This document shows positions 1-8,632 of a stretch of DNA of 53,536 nucleotides, piece by piece. The first letter of the stretch is position 1. The number at the start of each line of letters is the position of its first letter. The notes below the pieces were generated by a model. The model made no database searches, was not told where the DNA came from, and saw nothing but the letters and a program-made list of their open reading frames with translations. Both the position numbers and the translations under genes were made by a program. Source of the stretch: Planctomycetota bacterium (GTDB taxonomy: Bacteria > Planctomycetota > UBA1135 > GCA-002686595); assembly GCA_029259595.1 (NCBI GenBank), contig JAJDEW010000136.1, positions 1 through 53,536 on the forward strand. The letters are read 5' to 3'.

Positions 1-101
1 CGTGGACCTGCGACCACGGCCGCTCGCCAAGGCGACGGACGCGTCGTCTCCTTCGTCGCTGGTCCTGGATCCGAGGTCGGTGACGGGGGCCGCGGAGCGC
101 A

Positions 102-560
102 GGCCCGCCGCAGGCGGGCCGTAGCGCAGCCTCGGAGCCGAAGGCTCCGTGCTGGTGCCGTTGCGCGGCGCCAGCCGCGCAATCAGGCACAGGCGCGCGA
201 CGGAGTGCGCGCCGCGTCCTAAGGAGGTGCCGGCCCGCGGCTCTCGGACAGCGCGGCCCTCGGGTTGCGTCCCTCGCTGCGAGGATCGAATCGTCCTTGC
301 ACGACCCCGCCTCATCACGCACAGCGATTGCGAGCGAAGCGAGCGAGTCCGTCGACCGCGCCGGAGCGCGCATCCATCGACCACCTCATCGCCCATCGTT
401 CGGTCCATGTCCGCGGCATCGACCTTGGAACTCCCCTCGACGCCTCGCTCGCTTCGCTCGCAATCGCTGTGCGCTGTGAACGGGCTTCCGCCAGCACGGG
501 ACGCAACCCGCCGCGAGGTCGCAACCCGAAGGCCCCGGATCGGGCAGTCGCGGGCCCCAA
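102..560. repeat. Hairpin-rich palindromic repeat, copy A
   Basis: The left arm (102-347) carries four hairpins in order. H1 is at 102-120 (GGCCCGCC, loop GCA, GGCGGGCC). H2 is at 134-148 (GGAGCC, GAA, GGCTCC). H3 is at 155-190 (outer GTGCC/GGCAC, inner TTGCGCGGC/GCCGCGCAA). H4 is at 192-213 (GGCGCGC/GCGCGCC, 8-nt loop). The arm ends in GCGAGCGAAGCGAGCGAG. After a loop of about 95 bp, a shortened and degraded inverted arm starts near 444 with the reverse complement of that motif. Related copies lie at 18519-19221, 36440-37512 and 53095-53536. Open frames here are shadows caused by the scarcity of stop codons. Bases 1-101 show nothing recognisable. Confidence 0.85.
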
Positions 561-581
561 CCGCGTCCGAAGGGCCCTCCC

Positions 582-932
582 CTACCCCAGCCGCAGTCCG
601 CAGTCCGGGCAGCGGGGCGCTTCGGTCCCAAGCGTGGCTCCGCAGGCGGGGCAGGCGGGTTCCTCGGACGCGACGTCCATTCGTTCCGCGATGGCGCGGG
701 CCTCGTCATCGAGGGTCGCCAGCCAGGCTCCGTCGAGGGCCGCCTTGGCGCCGTTCGTGTCTTTGCCCGCGACCGCGAGCAGGAAGCGGGTGCCTCAGGC
801 ATTCACGTTGCCGTCGGGCGGCTGCACGATCTCGGAGCTGACGCCGGCGGCGGCGAGGGTCTGCTTCATCTCGCGCAGGACGGAAAACGGTCCGACCGCG
901 AGAAAGGCGGGATCTTCGAGCTCGTCTTGCAT
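582..932 (-). CDS. Small zinc-ribbon protein with in-frame UGA (candidate selenoprotein)
   Basis: Read from ATG at 932, the frame gives 45 residues, then TGA (797-795), then 70 more residues to TAG at 582, with no frameshift. The first part looks like a small alpha/beta signal-transducing domain of the DUF2007 kind (PAFLAVGPFSVLREMKQTL, then AGVSSEIVQPPDG). After the UGA, GTRFLLAVAGKD and an Ala-rich helix complete the domain. The protein ends with a zinc ribbon of two CxxC knuckles (CPAC, CPDC). Codon use on both sides of the UGA matches the neighbours. Either the UGA is read as selenocysteine, helped by the hairpin at 765-780, or this is a recent nonsense pseudogene. An automatic caller would see only a 45-residue fragment. 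The DUF2007 assignment is tentative; the zinc ribbon is clear. Confidence 0.6.
765..780 (-). promoter_or_regulatory. Candidate bacterial SECIS hairpin
   Basis: Starting 14 nt after the in-frame UGA is a 6-bp stem GCUCGC/GCGGGC (one U-G wobble) closed by the four-base loop GGUC. Bacterial SECIS elements are short hairpins inside the reading frame just after the UGA, with a G-U in the apical loop; the E. coli fdhF element has a comparable GGUC. Spacing and loop fit, but the stem is short and GC-rich DNA forms hairpins easily. Confidence 0.45.
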
Positions 933-1037
933 GGCCCCACCATGCCGGTCGCCGCCGTCATCCGTCAAGGTCCGCCGACGCGAGCAAAACCACGCCGCCG
1001 GCACTCCGTGGCCCGCGAAGCGGGGTAGGCTGCGCCC

Positions 1038-2381
1038 ATGTCGGGAGCAGCCTCAGGGATCCGGAACGTGCGCCTCGGGCGGAGCGTACGCAGCGTCCTC
1101 GTGACGCTGCTCGTCCTGCCGTGCCCTGGAGGGCGAGCCGTGGGTCAGACAGAGGCCGGCGCCGCTCCGCCCTCGCGCTCTCCGATCGTGCTGATCGTCG
1201 CGGACGACCTCGGCTACGGCGACCTCGCCTGCTACGGGAACGCTCGGATCGCGACGCCTTCGATCGACCGGATCGCTGCGCGCGGGTTGCGCTTCACGCA
1301 GGCCTACGTCACGTCCTCGGTCTGCAGCCCGTCGCGGGCCGGCCTTCTGACCGGGCGCTATCAGCAACGCTGGGGCTACTACAACAACGCCGACGCGAAG
1401 TTCGGACTGCCCCTGCGCGAGACGACGCTGGCCGACGTCCTGCGCGACGCCGACTACGCGACGGCGGCTGTCGGCAAGTGGCACCTCGGGACGGACCGCG
1501 CGCACCACCCTCTGTCGCGGGGATTCGACGAGTTCTGGGGCTTTCTGTCGGGCTCGCGCTCGTACCGGCTCGGCCCGGCCGCCGGCGCGAACCAGCCGAT
1601 CCTGTCCGGCTTCGAACCCGTCGACGAGTCCGGGTATCTGACCGACCGCATCACGGACGTCGCGATCGACTTCATCGAGCGCAAGGCGGGCGAGCCGTAC
1701 TTCCTGTACGTGTCCTACAGCGCAGTCCATACGCCGATGGAACCGCGTGAGGCCATCGCCGGCGCAGACGGGCTCTCGGACGAAGAGCTGGGCCGCGAGC
1801 GTCACTTCGCCTTGCTGCGCGCACTGGACGAGGGCGTCGGTCGCATCCTGGACGCTTTGGACGAGGTCGAAGTCGCGCCGCTCGTCGTCTTCCTCTCCGA
1901 CAACGGAGCGGCCCCCGAGAACTTCGCGTCGAACGCCCCGCTGCGTGGACGCAAGAACGAGCTCTTCGAAGGCGGAGTCCGCGTGCCCATGATCGTGTCC
2001 TGGCCCGGGAGGATCGCGCCGGGCACGACCACGGCGGAAACCGTCATGGCCTTCGACCTCTTCCCGACCTTCGCGGACGTCGCCGGCGCCACGCTGCCAG
2101 GAACGCTCGAGCTCGACGGCGTCGACCTCGCGCCGGTCCTCGCCGGCGGTGCGTTGCCCGAACGGACGCTCTTCTGGGAGGACAACCGCTACTGGGCCGT
2201 CCGCAAGGGGGACTGGAAGCTCGTCTGCACGATCCGGGAATGGCGCTACGAGCTGTTCGACGTCGTCCGGGATCCGGGGGAGACGGAGGATGTGTCCGAC
2301 GAGCACCCCGGCGTGCTCGTCGATCTCTTGCGCGCACATGGCACGTGGCGGCGCGAGAAGCCCTTCTTCCTCGTTCGCTGA
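1038..2381 (+). CDS. Sulfatase (arylsulfatase family, formylglycine type)
   Basis: This 447-residue protein has an N-terminal secretion-like segment (about residues 1-38). The sulfatase core starts at about residue 48. The metal-binding Asp pair is at 56-57 (VADDLGYGD). The formylglycine motif C96-S-P-S-R is followed by AGLLTGR, so the active-site Cys is intact. Later family features are GKWHLG, FLSDNG and a C-terminal YELFDV...DPGE region. It should hydrolyse a sulfate ester outside the cytoplasm; the substrate cannot be read from sequence. A second hydrolase of the same superfamily follows after 41 bp on the same strand. Confidence 0.93.
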   Translation: MSGAASGIRNVRLGRSVRSVLVTLLVLPCPGGRAVGQTEAGAAPPSRSPIVLIVADDLGYGDLACYGNARIATPSIDRIAARGLRFTQAYVTSSVCSPSRAGLLTGRYQQRWGYYNNADAKFGLPLRETTLADVLRDADYATAAVGKWHLGTDRAHHPLSRGFDEFWGFLSGSRSYRLGPAAGANQPILSGFEPVDESGYLTDRITDVAIDFIERKAGEPYFLYVSYSAVHTPMEPREAIAGADGLSDEELGRERHFALLRALDEGVGRILDALDEVEVAPLVVFLSDNGAAPENFASNAPLRGRKNELFEGGVRVPMIVSWPGRIAPGTTTAETVMAFDLFPTFADVAGATLPGTLELDGVDLAPVLAGGALPERTLFWEDNRYWAVRKGDWKLVCTIREWRYELFDVVRDPGETEDVSDEHPGVLVDLLRAHGTWRREKPFFLVR

Positions 2382-2422
2382 CAAGGGCGGATCCGGCGCG
2401 CAACAACGCATAGAATCGCGCC

Positions 2423-4708
2423 ATGCGTCGCTTGCTCGCACCGTTGGCCGGAACGGCCGTTCTGGCTCTGGCCCTCGTCTCCCTCGACTGTGGCGGCGGG
2501 TCTTCCGCCCCGCGCGGCGTCGAGCTCCGGCCTGGCGACTCGCTGCTCGACCATGCGCGCGCGATCCGCGTCGTGCAGACACCGCAATCCATCGTTCCAT
2601 CCGACCTGGCGGGTCCCCTGGGCGACATCCTCACGCGTCGCGTGATCGCGATCGACCCCACGGCCTGGACGCCGGAAACGCACCGGCTGAAGTCCCGACC
2701 CGAGCTCGCGGCCTGGAAGACGCGCCCTGCGGTACGACTCGACCTGGATCTCGGGCCGCCGCAGGTCGAACACGAGGGTCGCGCGCTGATCCGCACGGCC
2801 AGCAGCCTGGCCCAGGTGAGCGTCGTCGAGCACCTGACCGCGTGGCAGGACGACGTCCGCCCGGCCCTCTTCCGGTGGAATGCCCACGACGGCACGCTCA
2901 CCGCCTACGCCGCCCAGCCACCCGGGCCCTTCCTCTTTCACTATCGCCCGGGATCCGACGGCGTGCTGGACGCGGTCGCGGCGCGGCTCGCTCCCGGCGC
3001 GCGCGTGCCGACGCATGGCGACGAGCTGGTTCGCTCCATCACGCTCGAGCGCTGGACGTTGCCCGCGCTCCTCGCGCCGGCACCCACGACCCTCGCCCTC
3101 GACGTCGAGCCCCTGCTCGGCGATGCCTTGTCGCTCGCGCTCGGCGTCCTCGACCTCGGTCTGGCGCTCGAGGACGGTCGCCTGATCCGCAGCGACAGTC
3201 CCGGAGATGGCGTCACTTTCGCGGTGGACGTCGAGTCCGAGGGTCGACGCACGCGCGCCTTCGAGCAGCACGTCGTGCCGCAGGAGGGCTTTTTCGAGGC
3301 GCAGCTCGACCTCGCGGAGTTCACGGGACGGACCGTCACGCTCCTCCTTTCGACCTCGGCCGGCCCGGCCGGCGACGTGCACTCCGACCTCGCGGTCTGG
3401 GGCGATCTGCGACTCACCGGTGACGTACTGCGGCCTCCCGCACGGCCGCACGTCGTGCTGGTGGACGTCGACACGCTGCGGGCCGACCGGCTCGGCTGCT
3501 ACGGCTACGAGCGCGAGACCTCCCCCCGGATCGACGCCTGGGCCCGCTCCGAAGGCGTCGTCTACACGCACACGTCCTCGGCGAGCGACTGGACGCTGCC
3601 CTCGACCGCTTCGATCCTGACCGGCTTGCTCGTATCCCAGCACACGGTCCACGAGAAGACCTCCCGCATCCCCCCGGCCACCGAACCGATCGCCGTACGC
3701 CTGAAGCGCGCGGGCTACGAGACGCTCGCGCGGACGGACGGCGGTTGGCTCTCGCCGGAGTACGGCTTCGATCAGGGCTTCGACTCCTTCGACACGCGTC
3801 GCCGAAGCCACGACGAGCACCAGCGCGTGGGCTGGAAGCCCGAGCTCGAGCGACTGCGAACACGACGGAGCGAGAAGCCCGTCTTCTTCTTTCTCCAGAC
3901 CTTCCAGGTCCACGATCCGCACGAACACGATCTCCGCTTCGACGACCCCGACGCCCCGTACGACGGCCACTTCGCGTCCCAGGACATCGTGCGCGTGCGC
4001 CCTCAGGGTCCCGACGGCCACGGCTATCAGCTGAACGCGAACGACTGGCGCTACGTCTCCGACGTCTACGACGCGGCCGTACGACGCATGGACGACGTCG
4101 TGGGCGCGTTTCTGGAGGGCTTGGCGGGCGCCTTCGGGGACGAGCCCTACCTCGTGTTCTTCACCTCCGACCACGGCGAGGAGATCTCCGAGCGCGGAGA
4201 CTTCGGACACGGGCATTCGCTCTACGACGAAGTCGTCCGCGTGCCGCTCATCGTTCGCTTCCCCGGCGGGAAGGCGGGGCGCGTGGAAAGTCCGGCTTCG
4301 AACCTCGACATCGTTCCGACGATCCTGGACGTGGTCGGACTCCCCTCGCCCGAGCACCTGCCCGGCCGTTCGCTACGCGCCGGCCTGGCCGGGCCACGAC
4401 CGATCGTCTCGGAACACGGGCCCACGACGTCGGCGCTGCTGCTCGACGGGTGGAAGCTCGTGCATGGCAAGAGCGACACGTACACCGCTGGTGAGCTTCC
4501 GGCGCTCTACCACGTGGCCGCGGATCCCGACGAGCGCGACGACCGCTCCGAGCACGAGGTTCAGCGTCGCAACGAGCTGCTCGAGCTCTTGGAACGCTTC
4601 CGGCTCGCACACCCGCGCGTCGCGGAAAAAGCGACGCTGGCCGGCGAGCTCTCGCCCGAAGTGCTCGCAGAGTTGCGCGCCATGGGCTACCTCGGCGAGG
4701 ACGAGTGA
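2423..4708 (+). CDS. Sulfatase-like lipoprotein with Thr at the nucleophile position
   Basis: This is a 761-residue lipoprotein: the signal peptide ends in V-S-L-D-C23. Residues 30-340 form an extra domain with no motif I recognise, largely predicted beta. The alkaline-phosphatase/sulfatase fold begins at about 343 (HVVLVDVDTLRADRLGCYGYER). Where sulfatases have CxPSR this protein has T391-L-P-S-T, so formylglycine cannot form and Thr is the likely nucleophile. The metal-binding FFTSDHGEEISERGDFGHG is present. The fold is secure. The activity may be a phosphoester or phosphonate hydrolase, or a transferase, rather than a true sulfatase. The end reads AELRAMGYLGE, common in this subgroup. Confidence 0.85.
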   Translation: MRRLLAPLAGTAVLALALVSLDCGGGSSAPRGVELRPGDSLLDHARAIRVVQTPQSIVPSDLAGPLGDILTRRVIAIDPTAWTPETHRLKSRPELAAWKTRPAVRLDLDLGPPQVEHEGRALIRTASSLAQVSVVEHLTAWQDDVRPALFRWNAHDGTLTAYAAQPPGPFLFHYRPGSDGVLDAVAARLAPGARVPTHGDELVRSITLERWTLPALLAPAPTTLALDVEPLLGDALSLALGVLDLGLALEDGRLIRSDSPGDGVTFAVDVESEGRRTRAFEQHVVPQEGFFEAQLDLAEFTGRTVTLLLSTSAGPAGDVHSDLAVWGDLRLTGDVLRPPARPHVVLVDVDTLRADRLGCYGYERETSPRIDAWARSEGVVYTHTSSASDWTLPSTASILTGLLVSQHTVHEKTSRIPPATEPIAVRLKRAGYETLARTDGGWLSPEYGFDQGFDSFDTRRRSHDEHQRVGWKPELERLRTRRSEKPVFFFLQTFQVHDPHEHDLRFDDPDAPYDGHFASQDIVRVRPQGPDGHGYQLNANDWRYVSDVYDAAVRRMDDVVGAFLEGLAGAFGDEPYLVFFTSDHGEEISERGDFGHGHSLYDEVVRVPLIVRFPGGKAGRVESPASNLDIVPTILDVVGLPSPEHLPGRSLRAGLAGPRPIVSEHGPTTSALLLDGWKLVHGKSDTYTAGELPALYHVAADPDERDDRSEHEVQRRNELLELLERFRLAHPRVAEKATLAGELSPEVLAELRAMGYLGEDE

Positions 4709-4805
4709 CACCGCATCCGTCCCGGCCGACCACTCCTTCGCGGCACCGCCACGCTGGGGGGACTCCGTTCGCCTCCACGACCGGACGGTGACGCGAACCT
4801 GCGGT

Positions 4806-6167
4806 TCACCGCCGGCGTGACAAGCCCGCGTCCACGATCGGAAGCAACTTGCGCACGATCGCGTCGGCCGCGACGCGGTGGCCGGCGGCGTTCCAGTGCG
4901 GGTCGTCCGGAAAGCAGGTCGGAAAGACCTCCGTTGCCCGGAAGTCCGTGAGCAGGGAGCCGATCGGGAAGTTCGCCGACTCCGACCAGGCCTCGAACCA
5001 CCCGAACAGCTCGACCGAGTACGGACCGAGCACCGTGTGGCGGCTGTGCGGGAAGAGCATGTCGGGATCCTCGGGACACTCGCGTTCGTCGAACTGGTAC
5101 CAGCGCGGGAGTACGAGCACGCAGAAGCCCGCGTCCAGGTCTCCGGCCGCCGTTGCCAGCGCTTCGATATTCGAGCGCAGCTCTGCCAGGAACGGCTCGC
5201 TCTCCGCGAATGGCATCTCGCTGTGGAAGGTCCGGTGCAGCGGCAGGTTGCCGTCGGTCGTCAGGTCGTAGAGCCGGCGGTGGAGCGCCGGGAGGTACAG
5301 CCGCAGGAGTCCGATGGCGAGCGGGAGGCGGTCGTACCACGCGCACAGCCCGCGTCGCTCGATCAGGTTGCGCCACTCGATGTCGTCGTACGGATCGCTC
5401 ATGTCCACGCAGAGCACGACCAGGTCGGGATGGTAGGTCGCACCCAGCGCGCGGAGCCGACGCAGGCTCAAGAGCGGCGACGCATCGACCCAGGCGAAGT
5501 TGGCGGTGCGCACCTTCGCTGCGGGTCGCAGAGCGCGCAGCCCTGCTTCGGCGAGGTGCGGGAAGGCTTCCTCGTGCGGACGATCCAGGCCGAGTCCCAT
5601 CGTGAAGGAGTCGCCCAGGAACACGATGTTGAACTCGGCCTCCACGTACTCTTCCGGCTCGCGGATCTGGCGCAGACCGTCCGCGTTCCAGCCTCGCCCT
5701 CCGCGGCGCCCCGCCGGCCAGTGATCCGGGTCGTGCGCGTCCACGAAGTGCTCGAGGCGCAAGGGCACGGCCAGGATCGGCGCGAGCAGGAACTCCGCCG
5801 CCAGCCACAGGGCGACCGCCGCACCGACGAGCAGCCCGCGCCCCCGGCGCCGACGCACGAGCACGTAGACGAAGACCGCCACGCCCAGGGCGAGGACGGC
5901 AGCGAGGAGGACGAGCGCCGCTCGTTCGTCCGCGGTGCGCAAGGCGTGGGGCAACGGAACGCGCGCCTCGTCGCCAACGAACTCGCGCAACCATGGCGCC
6001 GACTCACCACTCCAGGCGCGCTCGACGAAGCCGTGCCCGAAGACGAGGTAGCTGACGCAGAGAACGGCGAGCAGGGCCACGCTCGCGAACACCGACACGA
6101 CAAAGGCGCGGTGTGCGCGGACCCCGCGTCCGGATCGCTGCTTCGGTTCGGCTCGTTGCTTCGTCAT
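4806..6167 (-). CDS. Membrane-anchored SGNH/GDSL-like hydrolase
   Basis: The protein has 453 residues from ATG at 6167; a longer frame exists but the first membrane helix starts soon after this ATG. Two or three N-terminal membrane segments lie in roughly the first 110 residues (FVVSVFASVALLAVLCVSYL, ALVLLAAVLALGVAVFVYVL). The SGNH block I motif follows (NIVFLGDSFTMG). The C-terminal catalytic Asp-His block is DDPHWNAAGHRVAADAIV. Such proteins act on envelope-side acyl or acetyl esters, for example in polysaccharide O-acetylation; the substrate is unknown. It converges on the upstream hydrolase gene, 97 bp apart. Confidence 0.8.
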   Translation of the reverse strand: MTKQRAEPKQRSGRGVRAHRAFVVSVFASVALLAVLCVSYLVFGHGFVERAWSGESAPWLREFVGDEARVPLPHALRTADERAALVLLAAVLALGVAVFVYVLVRRRRGRGLLVGAAVALWLAAEFLLAPILAVPLRLEHFVDAHDPDHWPAGRRGGRGWNADGLRQIREPEEYVEAEFNIVFLGDSFTMGLGLDRPHEEAFPHLAEAGLRALRPAAKVRTANFAWVDASPLLSLRRLRALGATYHPDLVVLCVDMSDPYDDIEWRNLIERRGLCAWYDRLPLAIGLLRLYLPALHRRLYDLTTDGNLPLHRTFHSEMPFAESEPFLAELRSNIEALATAAGDLDAGFCVLVLPRWYQFDERECPEDPDMLFPHSRHTVLGPYSVELFGWFEAWSESANFPIGSLLTDFRATEVFPTCFPDDPHWNAAGHRVAADAIVRKLLPIVDAGLSRRR

Positions 6168-6316
6168 CGCGATCCGAGTCTTGCCGATGACAGCGGCACT
6201 CTGAAGCGGCGCACATGGAAATCTTTGCCGAACGCCTCCACGTTCGAACGACGACTGCGATACGAGCCTCCCGGGTTCGGTAGCCAAGTCAGCAGACGAG
6301 GCGTAGAATCGACCTC

Positions 6317-6988
6317 GTGAACAGTCGCCTGCACGGTCTCCCCTCCCCCCGCGATCTGCGTCGGATCCGCTTCCGCTACGTTTGCGAGCTGGTCGCCTTC
6401 GCCTCCCTGTGCCTGTTCGCACACGGCGGTCTGATCTGGTTCGTCGTTTCTGGCTGTGCCGAGGCGAGCCCGGTGCATGCCACCGAGGACGTCGTGGTCC
6501 AGGACCTCGACGGCGACCTGGTTCGCCCGTTCACGCAGGTGCGGCCCGGCGTCAAGGGTGTCGTCTTCCTCTTCACCGCCGTGGACTGCCCGATCTCGAA
6601 CGCCTACTCGCCCGAGCTCGAACGCATCCGCACCGAGTACGCCGACGAGTTCGAGTTCTACGCCGTCTTCGCCGACCCGCGGATCCGCGCGAAGGTCGCC
6701 GCCGACCACCTGCGTGAGTTCTCGCTCGGGTTCACGGGTCTCCTCGATCCCGAGCACCAGCTGGTCTCGCTGTGCGAGGCCACCATCACGCCCGAGGCGG
6801 CCGTGCTCGACCTCGCCGGCAAGCTCTTGTACCGCGGCCGCATCGACGACCTCTACGTCGACTTCGGCAAGCGCCGCGAGGAGCCGGACCAGCGTGACCT
6901 GCGCGCGGCGCTCGACGTCATCCGCGCGGGCGAGCGGCCCGCCGTGACACGTACGCAGGCCGTCGGGTGCTTCATCCCGGACGCGTGA
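6317..6988 (+). CDS. Redoxin-domain (thioredoxin-like) exported protein
   Basis: The protein has 223 residues with a GTG start and an N-terminal membrane or signal segment (about 17-45). The thioredoxin-like core begins at about residue 70. GVVFLFTAVDCPISNAYSPELERI is the resolving-Cys region of planctomycete redoxins that carry a single active Cys (D-C-P-I-S-N). Its stop overlaps the GTG start of the cytochrome/monooxygenase gene by 4 bp (GTGA), so the two are probably co-translated. It may supply reducing equivalents or copper handling to that partner; this role is inferred from context. Confidence 0.8.
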   Translation: MNSRLHGLPSPRDLRRIRFRYVCELVAFASLCLFAHGGLIWFVVSGCAEASPVHATEDVVVQDLDGDLVRPFTQVRPGVKGVVFLFTAVDCPISNAYSPELERIRTEYADEFEFYAVFADPRIRAKVAADHLREFSLGFTGLLDPEHQLVSLCEATITPEAAVLDLAGKLLYRGRIDDLYVDFGKRREEPDQRDLRAALDVIRAGERPAVTRTQAVGCFIPDA

Positions 6989-8607
6989 AGTCCGTGGGAT
7001 TCCGCCCCTACGTGCTGCTTGTCGTCTTCGCCTGCGGATTGGCGCTCCTGTTCGTGCCGGACGACGACGGTCCGCGTTCGAACGTCGCGCTGGCCGGCGC
7101 GGCCGATGAACTGGACGAAGCAGGCCTCTTCGACGAGGTCCCGGGAGCGCCGACCTTCGTGCGCGACATCGCCCCGCTCGTCCACGCGAATTGCACTCCC
7201 TGTCACCACGCGAACGGTTCGGCGCCGTTCGTCTTGTCCGACTTCGACTCCGTCCGCAAGCGCGCAAACCAGCTCGCGATCGTGACAGAGGACCGCTTCA
7301 TGCCGCCCTGGAAGCCGCTGCCCGGCTTCGGCACCTTCGCCGACTCCCGCAGGCTCACGGACGCGGAGATCGAGCTCTTCGCACGCTGGGCCGACGCGGG
7401 CGCACCGCTGGGCGACCCGCGCGCCGAGCCGCCGCCCCCGGTATTCGACGACCGCTGGCAGCTGGGTGAACCCGACCTCGTCGTCCGCTTGTCCGAGCCG
7501 GTCGCGTTACCGGCCGAGGGGCGCGACGTCTGGACCACGCTCGTGGTCCCGCTGGGTCTCACCGAGGATCGCTTCGTGCGCGCGATCGAATGCCGTCCGA
7601 GCAATCCGCAGGTCCTCCACCACTTCATGATGTTCGTCGACCGTCAGGGACTGTCGCACGAGCGCGCGACGGGCAAGCTCGTGATCGGCGACGAGGGCAT
7701 GGCCACGGGAGGCGACCTGTTCGGCGAGGAGCTGATGAGCGAGTCCCTGATGAGCTGGCTGCCCGGCGCGACGCCCAAGCCCCTGCCCGCCGACACGGCC
7801 TGGCGCGTTCCAGCCGGCGCCGAGCTCGTGCTCGACTCCCACTTCCGGACGACGGGCAAGGAGGAAACTTGCCAGCTCGAGTTCGGCATCCACTTCGCCG
7901 AGGATCGCGCCGACCGCTTGCCGGTCATCGTCTATCTCGCGGGCGAAGGCATGAACATCCCGCCCGGAGTCTCCGACTACACCATCCGCCAGGAGATCGA
8001 GCTGCCGGTCGACGTGCGCCTCGAGGCGATCAGCGCCCATGCACACTACGTTTGCCGTGAGATCCACGGTCGCGCTGTCCTGCCCGATGGCTCGACAGTC
8101 GAGCTCTTGCGCATCGAGGACTGGGACTTCGAGTGGCAGGACACCTACCGCTACGAGAACCCGCTCGAAGTGCCGGCCGGAACACGGATCGAACTGGACT
8201 ACGTCTACGACAACTCCGAGTCGAACGAGCGCAATCCCTTCGACCCGCCGCGGCGCGTGATCACGGGTATCCGTACGACCGACGAGATGGCGATCACCTG
8301 GCTCTACACGTCGGTCGAATCCGAGGACGAGCAGGACGAGCTGAAGGAGCTCGTGTCCGAACGCTGGAAGGAGATCGGTCTCGCTTCCGTACGCCCGCTG
8401 ACCTTGTGGCGCTCGATCATCGAGACCTTCGATGTCGACGGCGACCACACGCTCGATCCGGACGAGGAACGCGAAGCAACCGCCTGGGTCAAGGACCTCG
8501 ACAACCACCCCGCGCGCGTCTTGCGGGCCTTCGACCGCGACGGAGACGGCGTTCTCTCCCCCACCGAACGCGCGTTCGCCGACCGGCTCATCGGCGCCTG
8601 GTTCTGA
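6985..8607 (+). CDS. Heme c and copper monooxygenase-like protein with EF hands
   Basis: The GTG at 6985 overlaps the preceding stop and gives 540 residues. After a membrane anchor (about 6-24) comes a cytochrome c domain with C70-T-P-C73-H74 and a likely distal Met at 106 (DRFMPPW). Then follows a region like the copper type II ascorbate-dependent monooxygenase C-terminal fold (VLHHFMMFVD, LDSHFRTTGKEE, ISAHAHYVCREI). At the C-terminus are two EF-hand-like Ca sites (DVDGDHTLDPDEE and DRDGDGVLSPTE). It is probably a periplasmic redox enzyme. I chose this start over the in-frame GTG at 6967 because the GTGA overlap recurs through the window. Confidence 0.85.
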   Translation: MKSVGFRPYVLLVVFACGLALLFVPDDDGPRSNVALAGAADELDEAGLFDEVPGAPTFVRDIAPLVHANCTPCHHANGSAPFVLSDFDSVRKRANQLAIVTEDRFMPPWKPLPGFGTFADSRRLTDAEIELFARWADAGAPLGDPRAEPPPPVFDDRWQLGEPDLVVRLSEPVALPAEGRDVWTTLVVPLGLTEDRFVRAIECRPSNPQVLHHFMMFVDRQGLSHERATGKLVIGDEGMATGGDLFGEELMSESLMSWLPGATPKPLPADTAWRVPAGAELVLDSHFRTTGKEETCQLEFGIHFAEDRADRLPVIVYLAGEGMNIPPGVSDYTIRQEIELPVDVRLEAISAHAHYVCREIHGRAVLPDGSTVELLRIEDWDFEWQDTYRYENPLEVPAGTRIELDYVYDNSESNERNPFDPPRRVITGIRTTDEMAITWLYTSVESEDEQDELKELVSERWKEIGLASVRPLTLWRSIIETFDVDGDHTLDPDEEREATAWVKDLDNHPARVLRAFDRDGDGVLSPTERAFADRLIGAWF

Positions 8608-8632
8608 GGCGCAGGCGTTCCGGAACGCCTGT

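Noticed and set aside
582..932. Plain frameshifted pseudogene
   Set aside because: No frameshift is needed; a single TGA separates two well-behaved halves and a SECIS-like hairpin follows. A nonsense pseudogene remains the fallback explanation.
149..1104. Overlapping plus-strand frames of 230 and 279 codons
   Set aside because: They cover the palindromic repeat and the antisense strand of the UGA-containing gene, and their composition is Arg/Ser/Pro-rich shadow sequence.
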